A DNA stretch of 64,000 bases from Pseudaquabacterium sp040400895 (GCA_040400895.1 JBBAPL010000010.1:1-64000), one strand, 5' to 3'. Counted from the stretch's first letter, positions 16,597 to 27,284 are shown. A program made the numbers and translations. Notes: a model not told the origin generated them from the letters alone.

Positions 16597-17150
16597 CGCA
16601 CGCCTTCTTGCCATTGCAACTGCACTTCGAAACGCAGCACCGGCTCGGTGGCCTGTTCGTTGGTCTGCTGGTGGCTGACCAGCGCCACCGCCGACCACAT
16701 CGGGCCAGTGCGCAAACGCTCGACATAGGCCAGCATGGCCGCGCTGTCGCGCGCCTCGGCCACCAAGCGGACGCTGCGCTTGCGCGCTTCGGCCGTCAGC
16801 TCGACCAGGCCGACCGACGGCGCGCCAGCGGCCTGCAAAGCCGAGAACAGGTCGGACCAGGGCACGTTCAGACCGGCGATCCAGGCATCGACCGCGGCCC
16901 GGCGTTCTGGCGTGCTCGCCACCACGGGTGGCGGCAGCCGGCGCCGTTGCGCCACCGCCATGTGCGCCGCCGTGGCGGCGATCTGCTGCTGCAGCGCACT
17001 GCGCTCGACCTCGCCACGCCACCAGGTGGTGGCGGCAGCTGCGAGACAGCCCACACCGATCAGGCCCATTGCCCAGACGCCCGCTGGGGTTCGCCGTGCG
17101 GCCAGGTGCCAGCTGTCTGGCGCCAGGTCGAGGTGCAGCCGGCGCGTCAT
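16593..17150 (-). CDS. PilN/GspL-C-like inner-membrane assembly protein
   Basis: A 185-residue bitopic protein with a short cytoplasmic segment (RLHLDLAPDSWHL), a membrane helix (about 25-43), a coiled coil (about 48-72) and a C-terminal ferredoxin-like domain (APSVGLVELTAEARKRSVRL). This is the PilN plan, or the periplasmic half of GspL. It sits between the PilM-like and PilO-like genes with four-base overlaps on both sides. Inferred role: coupling the cytoplasmic ATPase/PilM ring to the periplasmic platform. Confidence 0.75.
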   Translation of the reverse strand: MTRRLHLDLAPDSWHLAARRTPAGVWAMGLIGVGCLAAAATTWWRGEVERSALQQQIAATAAHMAVAQRRRLPPPVVASTPERRAAVDAWIAGLNVPWSDLFSALQAAGAPSVGLVELTAEARKRSVRLVAEARDSAAMLAYVERLRTGPMWSAVALVSHQQTNEQATEPVLRFEVQLQWQEGVR

Positions 17151-17999
17151 GGCAACCCCGCGAGCGCGAGCTGCACGGCGCCCGCCGTGGCCTGGTCATG
17201 CGCTTGGCTGCTTGCCGCCCGGACCATGCCGGCGCCGGGCGTCAGGGGTCGCAGGCAGGCGCATCCGCCAAACTCACCCGCCTGCCAATCCAGCGCCAGG
17301 TCGTCACACAGCAGCAGCTTGTCGGGCAGCGCCAGCTGGCTGCGCAACGCTTCCCGGTGCACCAGCGCGCGCAGCCAGCTGCTGCTGTCGGCGATGGCCT
17401 CCAGCGGCCCGAAAAGCCGCAGCGCCTGCAGCCGTCCGCGGTCGACCAGGCCCAAGGTGACCACCGATTGGTGCAACAACACCAGCCAGGCCTGGTCGGT
17501 GAGCAGGGTGTGCCAGCGGTTCCACACCACGGCGAAGTGCGGCGCAATGCCATGCAGCACGAGCCGGTGGGCGGCACAAGCCTGTTGCAGCACCAACAGC
17601 ACGGCCTTGGGCACGGCACAGCACAGCGCTGGTGCGGTGGCTTGCCAGTCGCCGGTCCAGTGCCAGCCGTCCAGCGGCTCGTCGTACAACATGTCGAACC
17701 GCACGGCTGCAGCGCTTCGACAGTCCGCCAGGCTGCGGGCATTGGCCGGCGGCTCGACGATCCAGTGGCGGGTCCAGTGGCCGTCCAGCACCACTTGCAC
17801 CGCCATCCCGGCCAGGCCCTCGCGGGCCGCCAGCGTGTCGAGCAGGGTCGACAGCGCAGGTCCGATGTCGCTGCCGCCGCTGCCGCCGGTTGACAGCGCC
17901 TGGACGCCCAACAGCAGCGGTTCCGCCCGCGCCGTGCCAGACCTCAGCAGGGCCAGACCATGGCGGCCAACGCCGAGCAGCAGTTGCCCACGCCGCCGA

Positions 18000-18007
<8 letters not shown>
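17147..18007 (-). CDS. PilM/GspL-N-like cytoplasmic assembly protein
   Basis: A 286-residue soluble protein without membrane helix. Features that suggest the actin-like PilM/GspL cytoplasmic fold are weak (LLLGVGRHGLALLRSG at the start; LLCDDLALDWQAGEFGG near the end) and the call leans on gene order: GspE - this - PilN - PilO - PilP - secretin. It overlaps gspE by eight bases and the PilN-like gene by four. Expected to bridge the ATPase and the inner-membrane platform. It is shorter than GspL (about 400) because the membrane and periplasmic parts are in a separate gene, as in PilM/PilN systems. Confidence 0.68.
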
Positions 18008-19697
<1,690 letters not shown>

Positions 19698-19698
19698 G

Positions 19699-20895
19699 TC
19701 ACATGCCACCGGCGAGGTCGAAGATCGGCAGGTACAGCATCACCACGATGACGCCCACCAGCAGCCCGATGAAGGCCATCAGCAGCGGCTCGAAACTGCG
19801 GGTGAAGCGGTCGATCCAGCGGCCGACCTCCTCGTCGTGGAAGGCCGCGGACTGCATCAGCATGGCGCCCAGGTTGCCGGTGCGCTCGCCCACCCGCACC
19901 AGGCGCAGGGAGATCGGCGTGCTCAGACCTTGCGCTTCCAGCGCGGCCGACAGCGGCGTGCCGGCCTCGATCATGGCCAGCGCCGCCGCCAGCCACCTGC
20001 CCTGCGCGGGTGCGGCCACCGACTGCATGGTGCGCAGTGCGGCGGCGACCGGGATGCCGCCTTCGATGAGCATGCCCAGCGTGAGCAGCAAGCGCGACAG
20101 TTCGAACACCCGCACGCGCTCCGCCATGCCGGGCAGCAGCCCCAGCAGCGCTGTGGCGCCACGCGTCTGCACGGCGTGCCGCAGCGACACCGCCACTGCC
20201 ACCAGGCAGGCCAATGCCGCCAGGCCCGCCGGCAGTGCGTGGCGGCTCAGGGCCTGGCCGGCCGAGAGCATCAGCTGCGACAGCCAGGGCAGGCTGCGCC
20301 CGGTGTCCTGGTAGACCTCGGCAAAGCGCGGGACCACGTAGGCCACCAGGAACAGCGTGACCGCGGCGCCCACGCCCAGCAGGATCGCCGGATAGATCAA
20401 GGCATTGACCGTCTTGGTGCGCACCGCCGACAGACGCTGCTCGTACTGCACGAAGCGGGTGAGCGCACGTGGCAGGTCGCTGGTGCCTTCCGCGGCGCGG
20501 ATGATGCCCACGTACAGCGGCGGGAACACGGCAGCTTGCAGCGTTAGGGCGGCCGAGAAGCGTTGCCCCTCGCGCAGGCTGGTCAGCAGCCGGGACAACA
20601 CGTCACGGCTGGCAGGCTGCGCCTGCTTCTCCAGCAAACCCTCCAAGGCCTCGACGATGCCCAGGCCGGCATTCAGCAGCAGACACAGCTCCTGGCTGAA
20701 CAGCATCAACTCGAAGCGTGGCTGCCTGCCCCCGCTGATGTCACGCCAGCCCGCCACGGCCGGCGCGGGCCGCACCGTGCCCGGGCGCAGTCCGCGGGAC
20801 TGCACCTGTGCACGGGCAGCCGCGGCATCACTGGCCTCGATCGACAGGCGGTGCAGGCGGTTGTCGGCTGCCAGGGCCTGGACGTCGAAGCGCAT
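19699..20895 (-). CDS. gspF: Type II secretion inner-membrane platform protein
   Basis: A 398-residue polytopic protein with the duplicated T2SSF domain of the GspF/PilC family: repeat one about 65-190 (FSQELCLLLNAGLGIVEALE), repeat two about 265-390 (ELSRLLLTLGMLIEGGIPV, VGERTGNLGAML). Three long membrane segments are visible (about 165-190, 218-240, 370-393). Sits in the inner membrane and couples GspE to pseudopilin insertion. The N-terminal 60 residues form the small GspF N-domain. Its stop is one base from the chosen gspE start. Confidence 0.94.
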   Translation of the reverse strand: MRFDVQALAADNRLHRLSIEASDAAAARAQVQSRGLRPGTVRPAPAVAGWRDISGGRQPRFELMLFSQELCLLLNAGLGIVEALEGLLEKQAQPASRDVLSRLLTSLREGQRFSAALTLQAAVFPPLYVGIIRAAEGTSDLPRALTRFVQYEQRLSAVRTKTVNALIYPAILLGVGAAVTLFLVAYVVPRFAEVYQDTGRSLPWLSQLMLSAGQALSRHALPAGLAALACLVAVAVSLRHAVQTRGATALLGLLPGMAERVRVFELSRLLLTLGMLIEGGIPVAAALRTMQSVAAPAQGRWLAAALAMIEAGTPLSAALEAQGLSTPISLRLVRVGERTGNLGAMLMQSAAFHDEEVGRWIDRFTRSFEPLLMAFIGLLVGVIVVMLYLPIFDLAGGM

Positions 20896-20916
20896 GGGTC
20901 AGGGTCGGGCAGCGTG

Positions 20917-21345
20917 TCAGTTGGCGATGTCAGCGGCGTCGCCACTGCCACCCGGCTGGCCATCGCGGCCCAGCGACAGCAGATCGAATGCACCGCGGCT
21001 GCCAGGCATGCGGTAGAGGTAGGCGCGGCCCCACGGATCCGCAGGCACGGCCTTCTTGGTCAGGTACGGGCCGTTCCATTTGCCGGCACCACCCGCGGGA
21101 GGGTCCAGCAACGCGGCCAGCCCCTCGTCACTGCTGGGGTAGCGCCCCATGTCGAGGCGGAAGGTGTCCAGCGCCTTGGACAGGCCGTCGATCTGCGCCT
21201 TGGCCAGGGTTGCCTCCGACTTGCCGATCTGGGCGAAGTACTTCGGCCCGACATAGCTCGCCAGCAGGCCGATGATGACCATGACGACCAGCAGTTCCAG
21301 CAGCGTGAACCCACGCCCGGCGGCCCGGCTGCATCGCGTCACCAT
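20917..21345 (-). CDS. gspG: Major pseudopilin
   Basis: A 142-residue classical GspG: short leader ending in RG|FTLLELLVVMVIIGLLASY with Glu+5, then VGPKYFAQIGKSEATLAKAQ, LDTFRLDMGRYPSSDEGLAALL, GKWNGPYLTKKAVPADPWG and FDLLSLGRDGQPGG. These are the hallmark calcium-site and 'DPWG' regions of the major pseudopilin. The start overlaps the upstream coiled-coil gene by seven bases (ATGGTGA). It is the only GspG here with the full canonical pattern, so it is probably the main fibre subunit. Confidence 0.96.
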   Translation of the reverse strand: MVTRCSRAAGRGFTLLELLVVMVIIGLLASYVGPKYFAQIGKSEATLAKAQIDGLSKALDTFRLDMGRYPSSDEGLAALLDPPAGGAGKWNGPYLTKKAVPADPWGRAYLYRMPGSRGAFDLLSLGRDGQPGGSGDAADIAN

Positions 21346-22199
21346 TCGAAGCCCTCTGCGAAGTTGCGCAGCATGCGCGCCCAGCTGTCCAGTTCGGATT
21401 GCTGGGCACGCCGTGTTTGCGCCTGGCGCTGGCGCTCGGCAAGCCCGACGGCTGCGGGGGCCACGCTGGCCGATGGACGCTCCACCGCTGTGGTGGCCGC
21501 CGCCGCAGCCGCCTGGCGCAGCGCGGCTTCGCGTCGTGCCAGGCGCACGGGCCCGTACTGCTGCTCGTCCAGCAGATCGCGCATCTCCTCCAGCCTGTTC
21601 TCGACAGCCACGCGCGCCAGCTGGGTCACCGGCTCACCGCCCATCGGCGAGGCCGGCAGCGCAGCCCCATCGCCGGTCAACAAGATGTTGCCAAGGCGGT
21701 AGAGCCGGTCGTTCTTGTCGCTGCATTCGGCCAGCGCCGAGGTGCGTTGGGCCAGCGTGGCGTCGGCCTGACGGCGCGCCGACTCTGACTGGCCCCAGAG
21801 CGTGTTGACGCGCAGCACCTGTGCATCGCGTTCGGACAGGCTCGCCGTCAGCGCCGACAGCTTGGTCTCGGCCGTCGCCAACTGGCCCTCCAGCGCTGCC
21901 TTCTCGGCTGCAGCCGCCTGCAGCGCCTTGTCGGTCTGGCCGTGTCGCTGGACCGCCGCGGCAGCCTGCCGCCGGGATTGCACCAGCTTGGACTGCGCTT
22001 CCTTGACCTGGTCGTCCAGCGCCGCCCGTTCCTGCGCCAGCCGGCCTTTGTCCGCCTCGGCGGCACGCAGGCGCTGCTGCAGCGCCCGCAGCTGCTCCTT
22101 GCCGTCCTTGTCGGCCGCCACGGCCGGCGTCAACAACAGCAAAGGCGCCACCAGCGCCAGCACCGCCCATCCCCATGTCGCGTTGCGCATGTCAGCCAC
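21339..22199 (-). CDS. Periplasmic coiled-coil protein, function unknown
   Basis: A 286-residue protein with a signal peptide (cleavage near PAVAA, about residue 29) and a long heptad-rich coiled coil (about 32-165; KEQLRALQQRLRAAEADKG, then many Ala/Gln/Lys). The rest is Ala-rich with VTQLARVAVENRLEEMRDLL and ends with FAEGFEW. The layout resembles YbgF/TolR-associated or 'DUF' coiled-coil proteins that sit beside Ton/Tol motors, but I cannot name a family. It is six bases after the porin-like gene and overlaps gspG, placing it exactly at the junction between the Ton-type genes and the type II genes. Confidence 0.82.
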   Translation of the reverse strand: MADMRNATWGWAVLALVAPLLLLTPAVAADKDGKEQLRALQQRLRAAEADKGRLAQERAALDDQVKEAQSKLVQSRRQAAAAVQRHGQTDKALQAAAAEKAALEGQLATAETKLSALTASLSERDAQVLRVNTLWGQSESARRQADATLAQRTSALAECSDKNDRLYRLGNILLTGDGAALPASPMGGEPVTQLARVAVENRLEEMRDLLDEQQYGPVRLARREAALRQAAAAAATTAVERPSASVAPAAVGLAERQRQAQTRRAQQSELDSWARMLRNFAEGFEW

Positions 22200-22205
22200 C
22201 CTGCA

Positions 22206-23882
22206 TCAGAAGCGCGTGTTGAGTTCGAGCTGCAACGTGTCTGCGCTGAACGTCGTGCGTGGTCCCACACCGCTCTGCAACGGCACCATGGACTCGACCA
22301 GGTTCGACGACATCCAGCGCGCCGACAGCCAGGTGTTCTTGGCGAAGGTCCAGTTGCCGCCCAGCGTGAAGCCCTTGTTGTTCGTGCCACCGCGTCCGAA
22401 GTCCGAATTGGTGAAGGCATCCAGCACCGCGTCGCTGCCGAGGCGGCGGTAGGCCAGCGACAGGTTCCAGTCGCCTGTCTGGCGCATCACCGGCATGCCC
22501 AACTGCACCTTGGCCAGGTAGCCCACACCACTGCCGTCGGACACCGTCAAGCCCGTCCGGCGCTTGACTTCGGCGCTGCTGAACGCCAGGTTGCGCACGA
22601 TGTCGCCGCTGACGACCACATGGATCGGGTCGAACAAGGCCAGGTCCAGCGAGGCGGTGAGGTCCAACTCGCGGAAGCCCGATGCCAGGCCCCAGTTGGT
22701 GAGGGGGTCGGCGGCCCGGTCGCTGTTGATGCGGAACAGGGTGTTGCCGCGTTGCCGGTAGCCGGCGCCGTACTCCGAGCGCACCGCATAGTCGGGCACC
22801 AGGGTCTTGTCGAGCGTGGTCTCCTTGACCCCTTCGATGCCGGTGTAGTTGTAGAGCGCCATGGCCAGCTTCAGGCGGTTCGGCCGCCGGCCGAACTGCC
22901 AGCTGGCGCCGCCTTGCAGCGCGGTCAGGCTGCGCCGACCGGATTGGCCCGGCGCCTGGAACGACAACGGGAACCAGCCGGCGGTGACAAAGCCTTCCCA
23001 CTGGCTGCCGACCGGTGCCTGGTAGGCCGCGGCAAAGCCTTCGAAGTTCAGGTCATCGGCCCACACCAGATCGGTGCCCATAAACGGGTTGGCAATGCGG
23101 CCACCGCTCAGGCGCAGCCCCTTCAGGGGATTCAGCTCCGCATAGGCTTTCTCCACCACCAACGCATACTTGTTGAAGAAGCCCGGGCTCTGGTTGCTGC
23201 CCGTGGCCATGGTCTGGTTGGTCGAGGTGGGCCCGGTCAGGCCGCCGGTGGACAGGGTGAGACCCGCCGTCACCTTGTCGGTGACCGCCACCTGGAAGCC
23301 CAGGCGCGCACGCAACCGGGTGCGCTCCAGGCCCTGCTGGGTGTTGGCGTTCGGGTCCGCCCACAGGTCAGCCGCCCGTGTCAGGGCCGGCTGGCCGGCG
23401 CTGTAGGTGCTGGCCGGGCTGTTGTCGGCCCCTTGACGGATGGCCTCCGCGCGCAGGCGCACGTCACCGGAGATCTGCACACGGCCGCCAGCTTCGGCCA
23501 GACCCACCGCGCCCGTGCCGGCGGCACCGCGGGTGCTCGCCAGCACATCGGCAGTGATCTGCTCGCGCATCTGGCTGCGAACGGCTTCGGGCACATAGGG
23601 CACCCGCACGATCTTTTTGCCGTCGGCCCCGATCTCCGCTGGCGGCGGCGCCACCAGCTGCACATCGGCCGCGCGTTGCGCATCGCGCATCATGGCGTCG
23701 GCCTGGCTGCGTGACATCACGCCGTTCTTGACCAGGGTGCTGATCAGGCTCAGCAGCGTGGCGCGCATTTTCTCGAGATCCTCGCGCTCCTGGGCCTGGG
23801 CCGTCATGGGGCCAGCCATCAGTCCGGTCAGCAGCAAGGCCACGATTCGCGCGCTGGGCAGCGATTTGGTAGGGCGTTTCAC
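22206..23882 (-). CDS. Outer-membrane beta-barrel, 'putative porin' family
   Basis: About 558 residues. The signal peptide ends at MTAQAQ. Next comes a helical stretch (about 30-110) with ERLKM-type charged residues and VRVPYVPEAVRSQMREQIT, then a barrel made of alternating strands (VQISGDVRLRAEAIRQG, RTRLRARLGFQVAVTDKV, KLAMALYNYTG, WNLSLAYRRLG) and a C-terminal aromatic Phe (ELNTRF), the usual BAM signature. This pattern matches the 'putative porin' family often found near TonB/ExbD genes. I chose GTG 23882 because it begins a textbook signal peptide; a TTG at 23906 is in frame. Substrate unknown; in this operon it may serve the TPS/Ton machine. Confidence 0.86.
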   Translation of the reverse strand: MKRPTKSLPSARIVALLLTGLMAGPMTAQAQEREDLEKMRATLLSLISTLVKNGVMSRSQADAMMRDAQRAADVQLVAPPPAEIGADGKKIVRVPYVPEAVRSQMREQITADVLASTRGAAGTGAVGLAEAGGRVQISGDVRLRAEAIRQGADNSPASTYSAGQPALTRAADLWADPNANTQQGLERTRLRARLGFQVAVTDKVTAGLTLSTGGLTGPTSTNQTMATGSNQSPGFFNKYALVVEKAYAELNPLKGLRLSGGRIANPFMGTDLVWADDLNFEGFAAAYQAPVGSQWEGFVTAGWFPLSFQAPGQSGRRSLTALQGGASWQFGRRPNRLKLAMALYNYTGIEGVKETTLDKTLVPDYAVRSEYGAGYRQRGNTLFRINSDRAADPLTNWGLASGFRELDLTASLDLALFDPIHVVVSGDIVRNLAFSSAEVKRRTGLTVSDGSGVGYLAKVQLGMPVMRQTGDWNLSLAYRRLGSDAVLDAFTNSDFGRGGTNNKGFTLGGNWTFAKNTWLSARWMSSNLVESMVPLQSGVGPRTTFSADTLQLELNTRF

Positions 23883-23920
23883 GGTCGTTTCGTTCCAGGG
23901 TGACAAAGGGGTTGGCGGCG

Positions 23921-24607
23921 TCAGCTGCCGGCAGTGATGCGCAGACGCAGCGGCTGCGGCATGTTGTTGGGCAGGCGTTGCGACAGCGCAGGGAGCGCAG
24001 CCAGGGCTTGCGACACGGCCTCATCGGTGTCCGCATCGCCACTGCTGCCCACCAGCTCGAACCGGGTCACCGCGCCCGTGCCACTGACCCACAAGTGGAC
24101 GTCCAAGGCATAGCGGCGGCGGCGCAGGTTGGCGTTCTTGTTCAGGAAGCGCTGGAGCTCGCCCTTGGCGAGGTTCATGTAGTTGGCGTAGGGGTCGAAC
24201 ATGGCCGGCCGCTCGCCACCACCACCACCGGTGCCGGTGCCAGAGGCCTTGCCTGCACCGATCTTGCTGAGGTCGTCGCTGGTGACCTTGCCGGCGCCAA
24301 AGGCACTGGCGCCACTGCCCGCGGCCCCTTCCATCTTCAAGTCCTGAGACGGTGGGGGCGCATCCGGCTTGGGCTCGGGCTGGGCCAGCTTCATCTCTTT
24401 CTGTTCCTTGGGCGGGTCGGGCTTCTTCTCGAACTTGGGTGGTGGTGGTGGCGGTGGCGGTGCTGCCGGGGTGACCAGGGTGATCTTCGGGGCCTTCTTC
24501 TCGGTGCCAGCCTTGCCCATGCCCATGCCCATCACCAGGTGGATCCCCGCCACCAGCACGGCCAGCATCCCGAGCGCCGCGAGCGTGAAGAACCAGCGCC
24601 GGTTCAT
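23921..24607 (-). CDS. TonB-like energy-transducing protein
   Basis: A 228-residue bitopic protein: cytoplasmic N-terminus, membrane helix (about 6-27), a proline/lysine-rich periplasmic rod (PPPPPPP run near 50-56, then KPDPPKEQKE), a glycine-rich linker and a C-terminal TonB/TolA-like domain (about 140-228; GELQRFLNKNANLRRRRYALD, VSGTGAVTRFELVGSSGD, DEAVSQALAAL). It starts immediately after the stop of the second exbD gene (TGAATG). With ExbB- and ExbD-like partners in the same operon it should transmit proton-motive force to an outer-membrane partner, most plausibly the TpsB or porin-like barrel encoded alongside. That partner choice is inference. Confidence 0.9.
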   Translation of the reverse strand: MNRRWFFTLAALGMLAVLVAGIHLVMGMGMGKAGTEKKAPKITLVTPAAPPPPPPPPKFEKKPDPPKEQKEMKLAQPEPKPDAPPPSQDLKMEGAAGSGASAFGAGKVTSDDLSKIGAGKASGTGTGGGGGERPAMFDPYANYMNLAKGELQRFLNKNANLRRRRYALDVHLWVSGTGAVTRFELVGSSGDADTDEAVSQALAALPALSQRLPNNMPQPLRLRITAGS

Positions 24608-25012
24608 TCAGGTTCCGATCCGTGCGGTCACCAGACCGACGTTGGTGATGTTCAGCCGTGCAGCCAGGTCGATCAGCTCGACGACCATCGCGTAATAGGC
24701 CTGTGGATCGCCCTTGATCACGATTGGCATCGCCGGGTCGCGGGCCCTGGCCTGCTGCAGCCGCTGCTCCAGCTCGGCCATCTCCACCGCGGCGCCGTTC
24801 AGCAGCAGGCGCCCGTCCGGCTGGATCTGGATGATCCGCACTTCCTTCTTCTCGGTCGCCGGCTGGTTGCTGGGCTTGGGCAGGTCGATCTTCAGTCCCT
24901 GCACCGATGCGGTGGTCATCAGGATGAAGATCACCAGCAGCACATAGGCCAGATCCAGCATCGGGGTGACATTGATGGTGTCGTACGGCTTGGCTTCGTC
25001 CTGGACTTGCAT
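24608..25012 (-). CDS. exbD: ExbD/TolR-like motor subunit, copy 2
   Basis: A 134-residue protein: short cytoplasmic part, one membrane helix carrying the proton-path Asp in TPMLDLAYVLLVIFI (about 15-30), and a periplasmic domain (IQIQPDGRLLLNGAAVEMAELEQRLQ, PIVIKGDPQAYYAMVVEL). Partner of the ExbB-like protein and the TonB-like protein next to it. The start lies 83 bases after the first exbD, with a repeat-like hairpin between the two genes. Confidence 0.95.
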   Translation of the reverse strand: MQVQDEAKPYDTINVTPMLDLAYVLLVIFILMTTASVQGLKIDLPKPSNQPATEKKEVRIIQIQPDGRLLLNGAAVEMAELEQRLQQARARDPAMPIVIKGDPQAYYAMVVELIDLAARLNITNVGLVTARIGT

Positions 25013-25046
25013 GTCAGTTCCGCACGGCCGTTCCGAAGGAACCGAC

Positions 25047-25090
25047 TTCCCCCTCGGGGGGGAACGAGCGCAGCGAGTCAGGGGGCTGTT
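25047..25090. repeat. Intergenic hairpin repeat between the two exbD genes
   Basis: Stem TTCCCCC (25047-25053) pairs with GGGGGAA (25058-25064) around a four-base loop, followed by AACGAGCGCAGCGAGT and a second G-run. From general knowledge this C-run/'AACGAGCGCAGCGAGT'/G-run arrangement is a dispersed intergenic element in Burkholderiales of this group. It may attenuate or stabilise the message between the two motor genes. I see no second copy in this window. Confidence 0.55.
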
Positions 25091-25095
25091 TCATC

Positions 25096-25497
25096 TCAGA
25101 CCATCCGCCGCGTGACCAGACCGATGTCGGTGATGTCCACCCGCTTCAGGATCTCGAGCACCTGCATCACCTTCAGGTACTGGGCCCGGGCGTCGCCCTT
25201 GATGACGATGGGCTGCGACGGATAGACCGCCTTGAGCTGCTGCAGGCGTGTCTCCAGTTGCTCCATGGTGACCGGGTAGGCATCCAGGTACACATCACCG
25301 GCCTCGGACACCGTGATCGCCTTGAGATGCGACTTGGCCAGCGCCGCCCCCATCTTGGCGCGCGGCTCGCTGACCCGCACGCCCTGCACCGAGGCCGTGG
25401 TCATGATGATGAAGATCACCAGCAACACATACGCCAGGTCCAGCATGGGCGTGACGTTGATGTCGTCGAACGGGGCGTTGTCGTCTTGAACGTGCAT
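25096..25497 (-). CDS. exbD: ExbD/TolR-like motor subunit, copy 1
   Basis: A 133-residue paralog of the next gene with the same plan: DDINVTPMLDLAYVLLVIFI (Asp in the helix), then a periplasmic domain (ITVSEAGDVYLDAYPVTMEQ, PIVIKGDARAQYLKVMQVL). The two copies share the membrane part closely and diverge in the periplasmic part, suggesting an ExbD heterodimer or two alternative partners. It lies 14 bases after the ExbB-fusion gene. Confidence 0.95.
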   Translation of the reverse strand: MHVQDDNAPFDDINVTPMLDLAYVLLVIFIIMTTASVQGVRVSEPRAKMGAALAKSHLKAITVSEAGDVYLDAYPVTMEQLETRLQQLKAVYPSQPIVIKGDARAQYLKVMQVLEILKRVDITDIGLVTRRMV

Positions 25498-25511
25498 GGC
25501 TCAGCCCGCCG

Positions 25512-27284
25512 TCAGTCGGTGTACATCTCGGCCGACTTGGTCACGAACTCGTCGACGAAGACCTGGGTGTTGCCAGACAGGTTCTTGATCTGGCTGGCCA
25601 GCCAGTTGTAGCCAAACAGTGCGGGGATGGCGACAGCCAGCCCGGCCACCGTGGCCACCAGCGCGGCGGCGATGCCCGGCGCGATCGAGTTGACATTGAC
25701 CTCGCCCGCGGCGGCGATCGCCGCGAAGGTGATCATCACGCCCACCACGGTGCCCAGCAGGCCCAGGAACGGTCCACCGGAGATGGCGATGGTCAGCAGC
25801 ACGATGCCGCTGTTGAAGCGCTGGTTCTCGCGCATCATGGCGGCGTCCAGCGAGGCCCGGATCGCCTGCAGCCCGGCATGGCCCAGGCGCCGCGGCCGGC
25901 CGGCCTGGTCCAGCACGTCGAAGCGCTGCGCCACCTCCGACAAGCCGATGGCGTACAGCCGGTACACCGATGAACGCTCGCTTTGCGGATCCTGCTGGAC
26001 CGCCGCGATGTCGGCATGGCCTGGCGTCAGCAATGCAAAGCTCTTGGCCTTGAAGGTCGCCAGGAACACCGCGTTGGCACGGCCTGCGGTGCGCAGCATC
26101 GCCGCCTTGCTGACCATGACATAGACGCTGACGACCGCCATCACGGCCAGCAGGGCGATCACGATCCAGCCGTCGAGCGTCACCGAACCGATCAGGATGG
26201 CGAAGTACGAGACCTCGGCTGCGCTGTCAGCCTCCTCGTCGGGTGTCACCAGCGGCGAATCGGCGGCCTGGCCCTGTGCCTGGAGGCTGACATGCGCAGC
26301 CGAGCGGCCGGCCGCCAGCAACGTCACCTCGTCCAACTCGCCACGAAAGCCACGGCCGAGTTGTGCGTCGCCGCTGAGGTCGGAGAGCGCCAGGTTGCCG
26401 GCCCCGGCCACGACCCCGTCGAGGTAGACCGTGACCTTGCCCGCATTGGCCACCACCGCCACGTGCTGCCAGACCGCCGGCTTGAGCGCCTGGGTGGCGC
26501 GGACTGTGTTGTTGCCCAGGGCCACCTCCAGGATGCCGGCGGCCACGCCGATGCGCAGGCCCGTGCCGGTCGCCGGCAATGCCAGCAGGCCGACGGCAGC
26601 GCCCGCACTGTCGGCCGGCTTGACCCAGGCACTGAAGGTGAAGCCACTGGCAGCCGGCAGCTTCAGCGAGGGTGACGCTGCCAGCGACACCCCTGCACCG
26701 CCGTCGAAAGCCGCGGCGGGGCCAATCGGTCCGGCGGCCACGGCCTTGACCGTGCCGCGGCTGGCCGAGTTGGCGTTGGCCGTGCTGTCCTTGACCCCAT
26801 CGGCCTGGGCGAAGTGGAAGTTGAACACCGCGGCAGGGTCGTGCACCGCCTGGACATTGGCCGCAGCGGCGGGCTTGTCCTTGCCCCAGGTCATCACCAG
26901 CGCCGTCTTGGCGTTGGCGGCCACCTTGGGCAGCAGCACCCACACGTTGGCCAGTTCACTGGCGGCGTCGAAGTTCTCGATCTGGGCCGGCAGCAGCGTC
27001 TTGCCATCGGCGGCGAAGAACTGCAGATCCGAACCATCCGGCTTGGCCTCTGCAAACTTGAAGTTGCCGCTGTGCAGCCGGACCAGCACCGGCACCTGGG
27101 CCAGCTCCTCCTGGATGGCGACCCCCGTTGCGGTGGTGTCGATGACGAGGTTTTTCTTGGCGGCGCCCTCGGCAGCGGATGCGGGTGGTGCGCTGTGCAA
27201 CAACGCCAGTGTCAGCAAGGTGCCGAACAGGCGGCGCCAGGATGTGTGCTTGGTCATGAGGCTCAGGCCGTTGGAGTGGGTCAT
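25512..27284 (-). CDS. DUF2341-LamG-ExbB fusion motor protein
   Basis: A 590-residue protein. Signal peptide (to about residue 38), a DUF2341-like beta domain (about 50-150; VLVRLHSGNFKFAEA, DGSDLQFFAADGKTLLPA), a LamG/concanavalin-like domain (about 160-330; FDGGAGVSLAAS, FTFSAWVKPADS, WQHVAVVANAGKVTVYLDG, FRGELDEVTLL), then a MotA/TolQ/ExbB domain (about 365-585) with three membrane helices and GPFLGLLGTVVGVMITF. Thus an extracytoplasmic carbohydrate-binding-type head is joined to the proton-channel stator subunit. The start overlaps the tpsA stop (ATGA at 27281-27284). Predicted to form the motor with the two ExbD copies. The ligand of the LamG part is unknown; a link to the TpsA fibre or to surface glycans is inference. 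Confidence 0.93.
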   Translation of the reverse strand: MTHSNGLSLMTKHTSWRRLFGTLLTLALLHSAPPASAAEGAAKKNLVIDTTATGVAIQEELAQVPVLVRLHSGNFKFAEAKPDGSDLQFFAADGKTLLPAQIENFDAASELANVWVLLPKVAANAKTALVMTWGKDKPAAAANVQAVHDPAAVFNFHFAQADGVKDSTANANSASRGTVKAVAAGPIGPAAAFDGGAGVSLAASPSLKLPAASGFTFSAWVKPADSAGAAVGLLALPATGTGLRIGVAAGILEVALGNNTVRATQALKPAVWQHVAVVANAGKVTVYLDGVVAGAGNLALSDLSGDAQLGRGFRGELDEVTLLAAGRSAAHVSLQAQGQAADSPLVTPDEEADSAAEVSYFAILIGSVTLDGWIVIALLAVMAVVSVYVMVSKAAMLRTAGRANAVFLATFKAKSFALLTPGHADIAAVQQDPQSERSSVYRLYAIGLSEVAQRFDVLDQAGRPRRLGHAGLQAIRASLDAAMMRENQRFNSGIVLLTIAISGGPFLGLLGTVVGVMITFAAIAAAGEVNVNSIAPGIAAALVATVAGLAVAIPALFGYNWLASQIKNLSGNTQVFVDEFVTKSAEMYTD

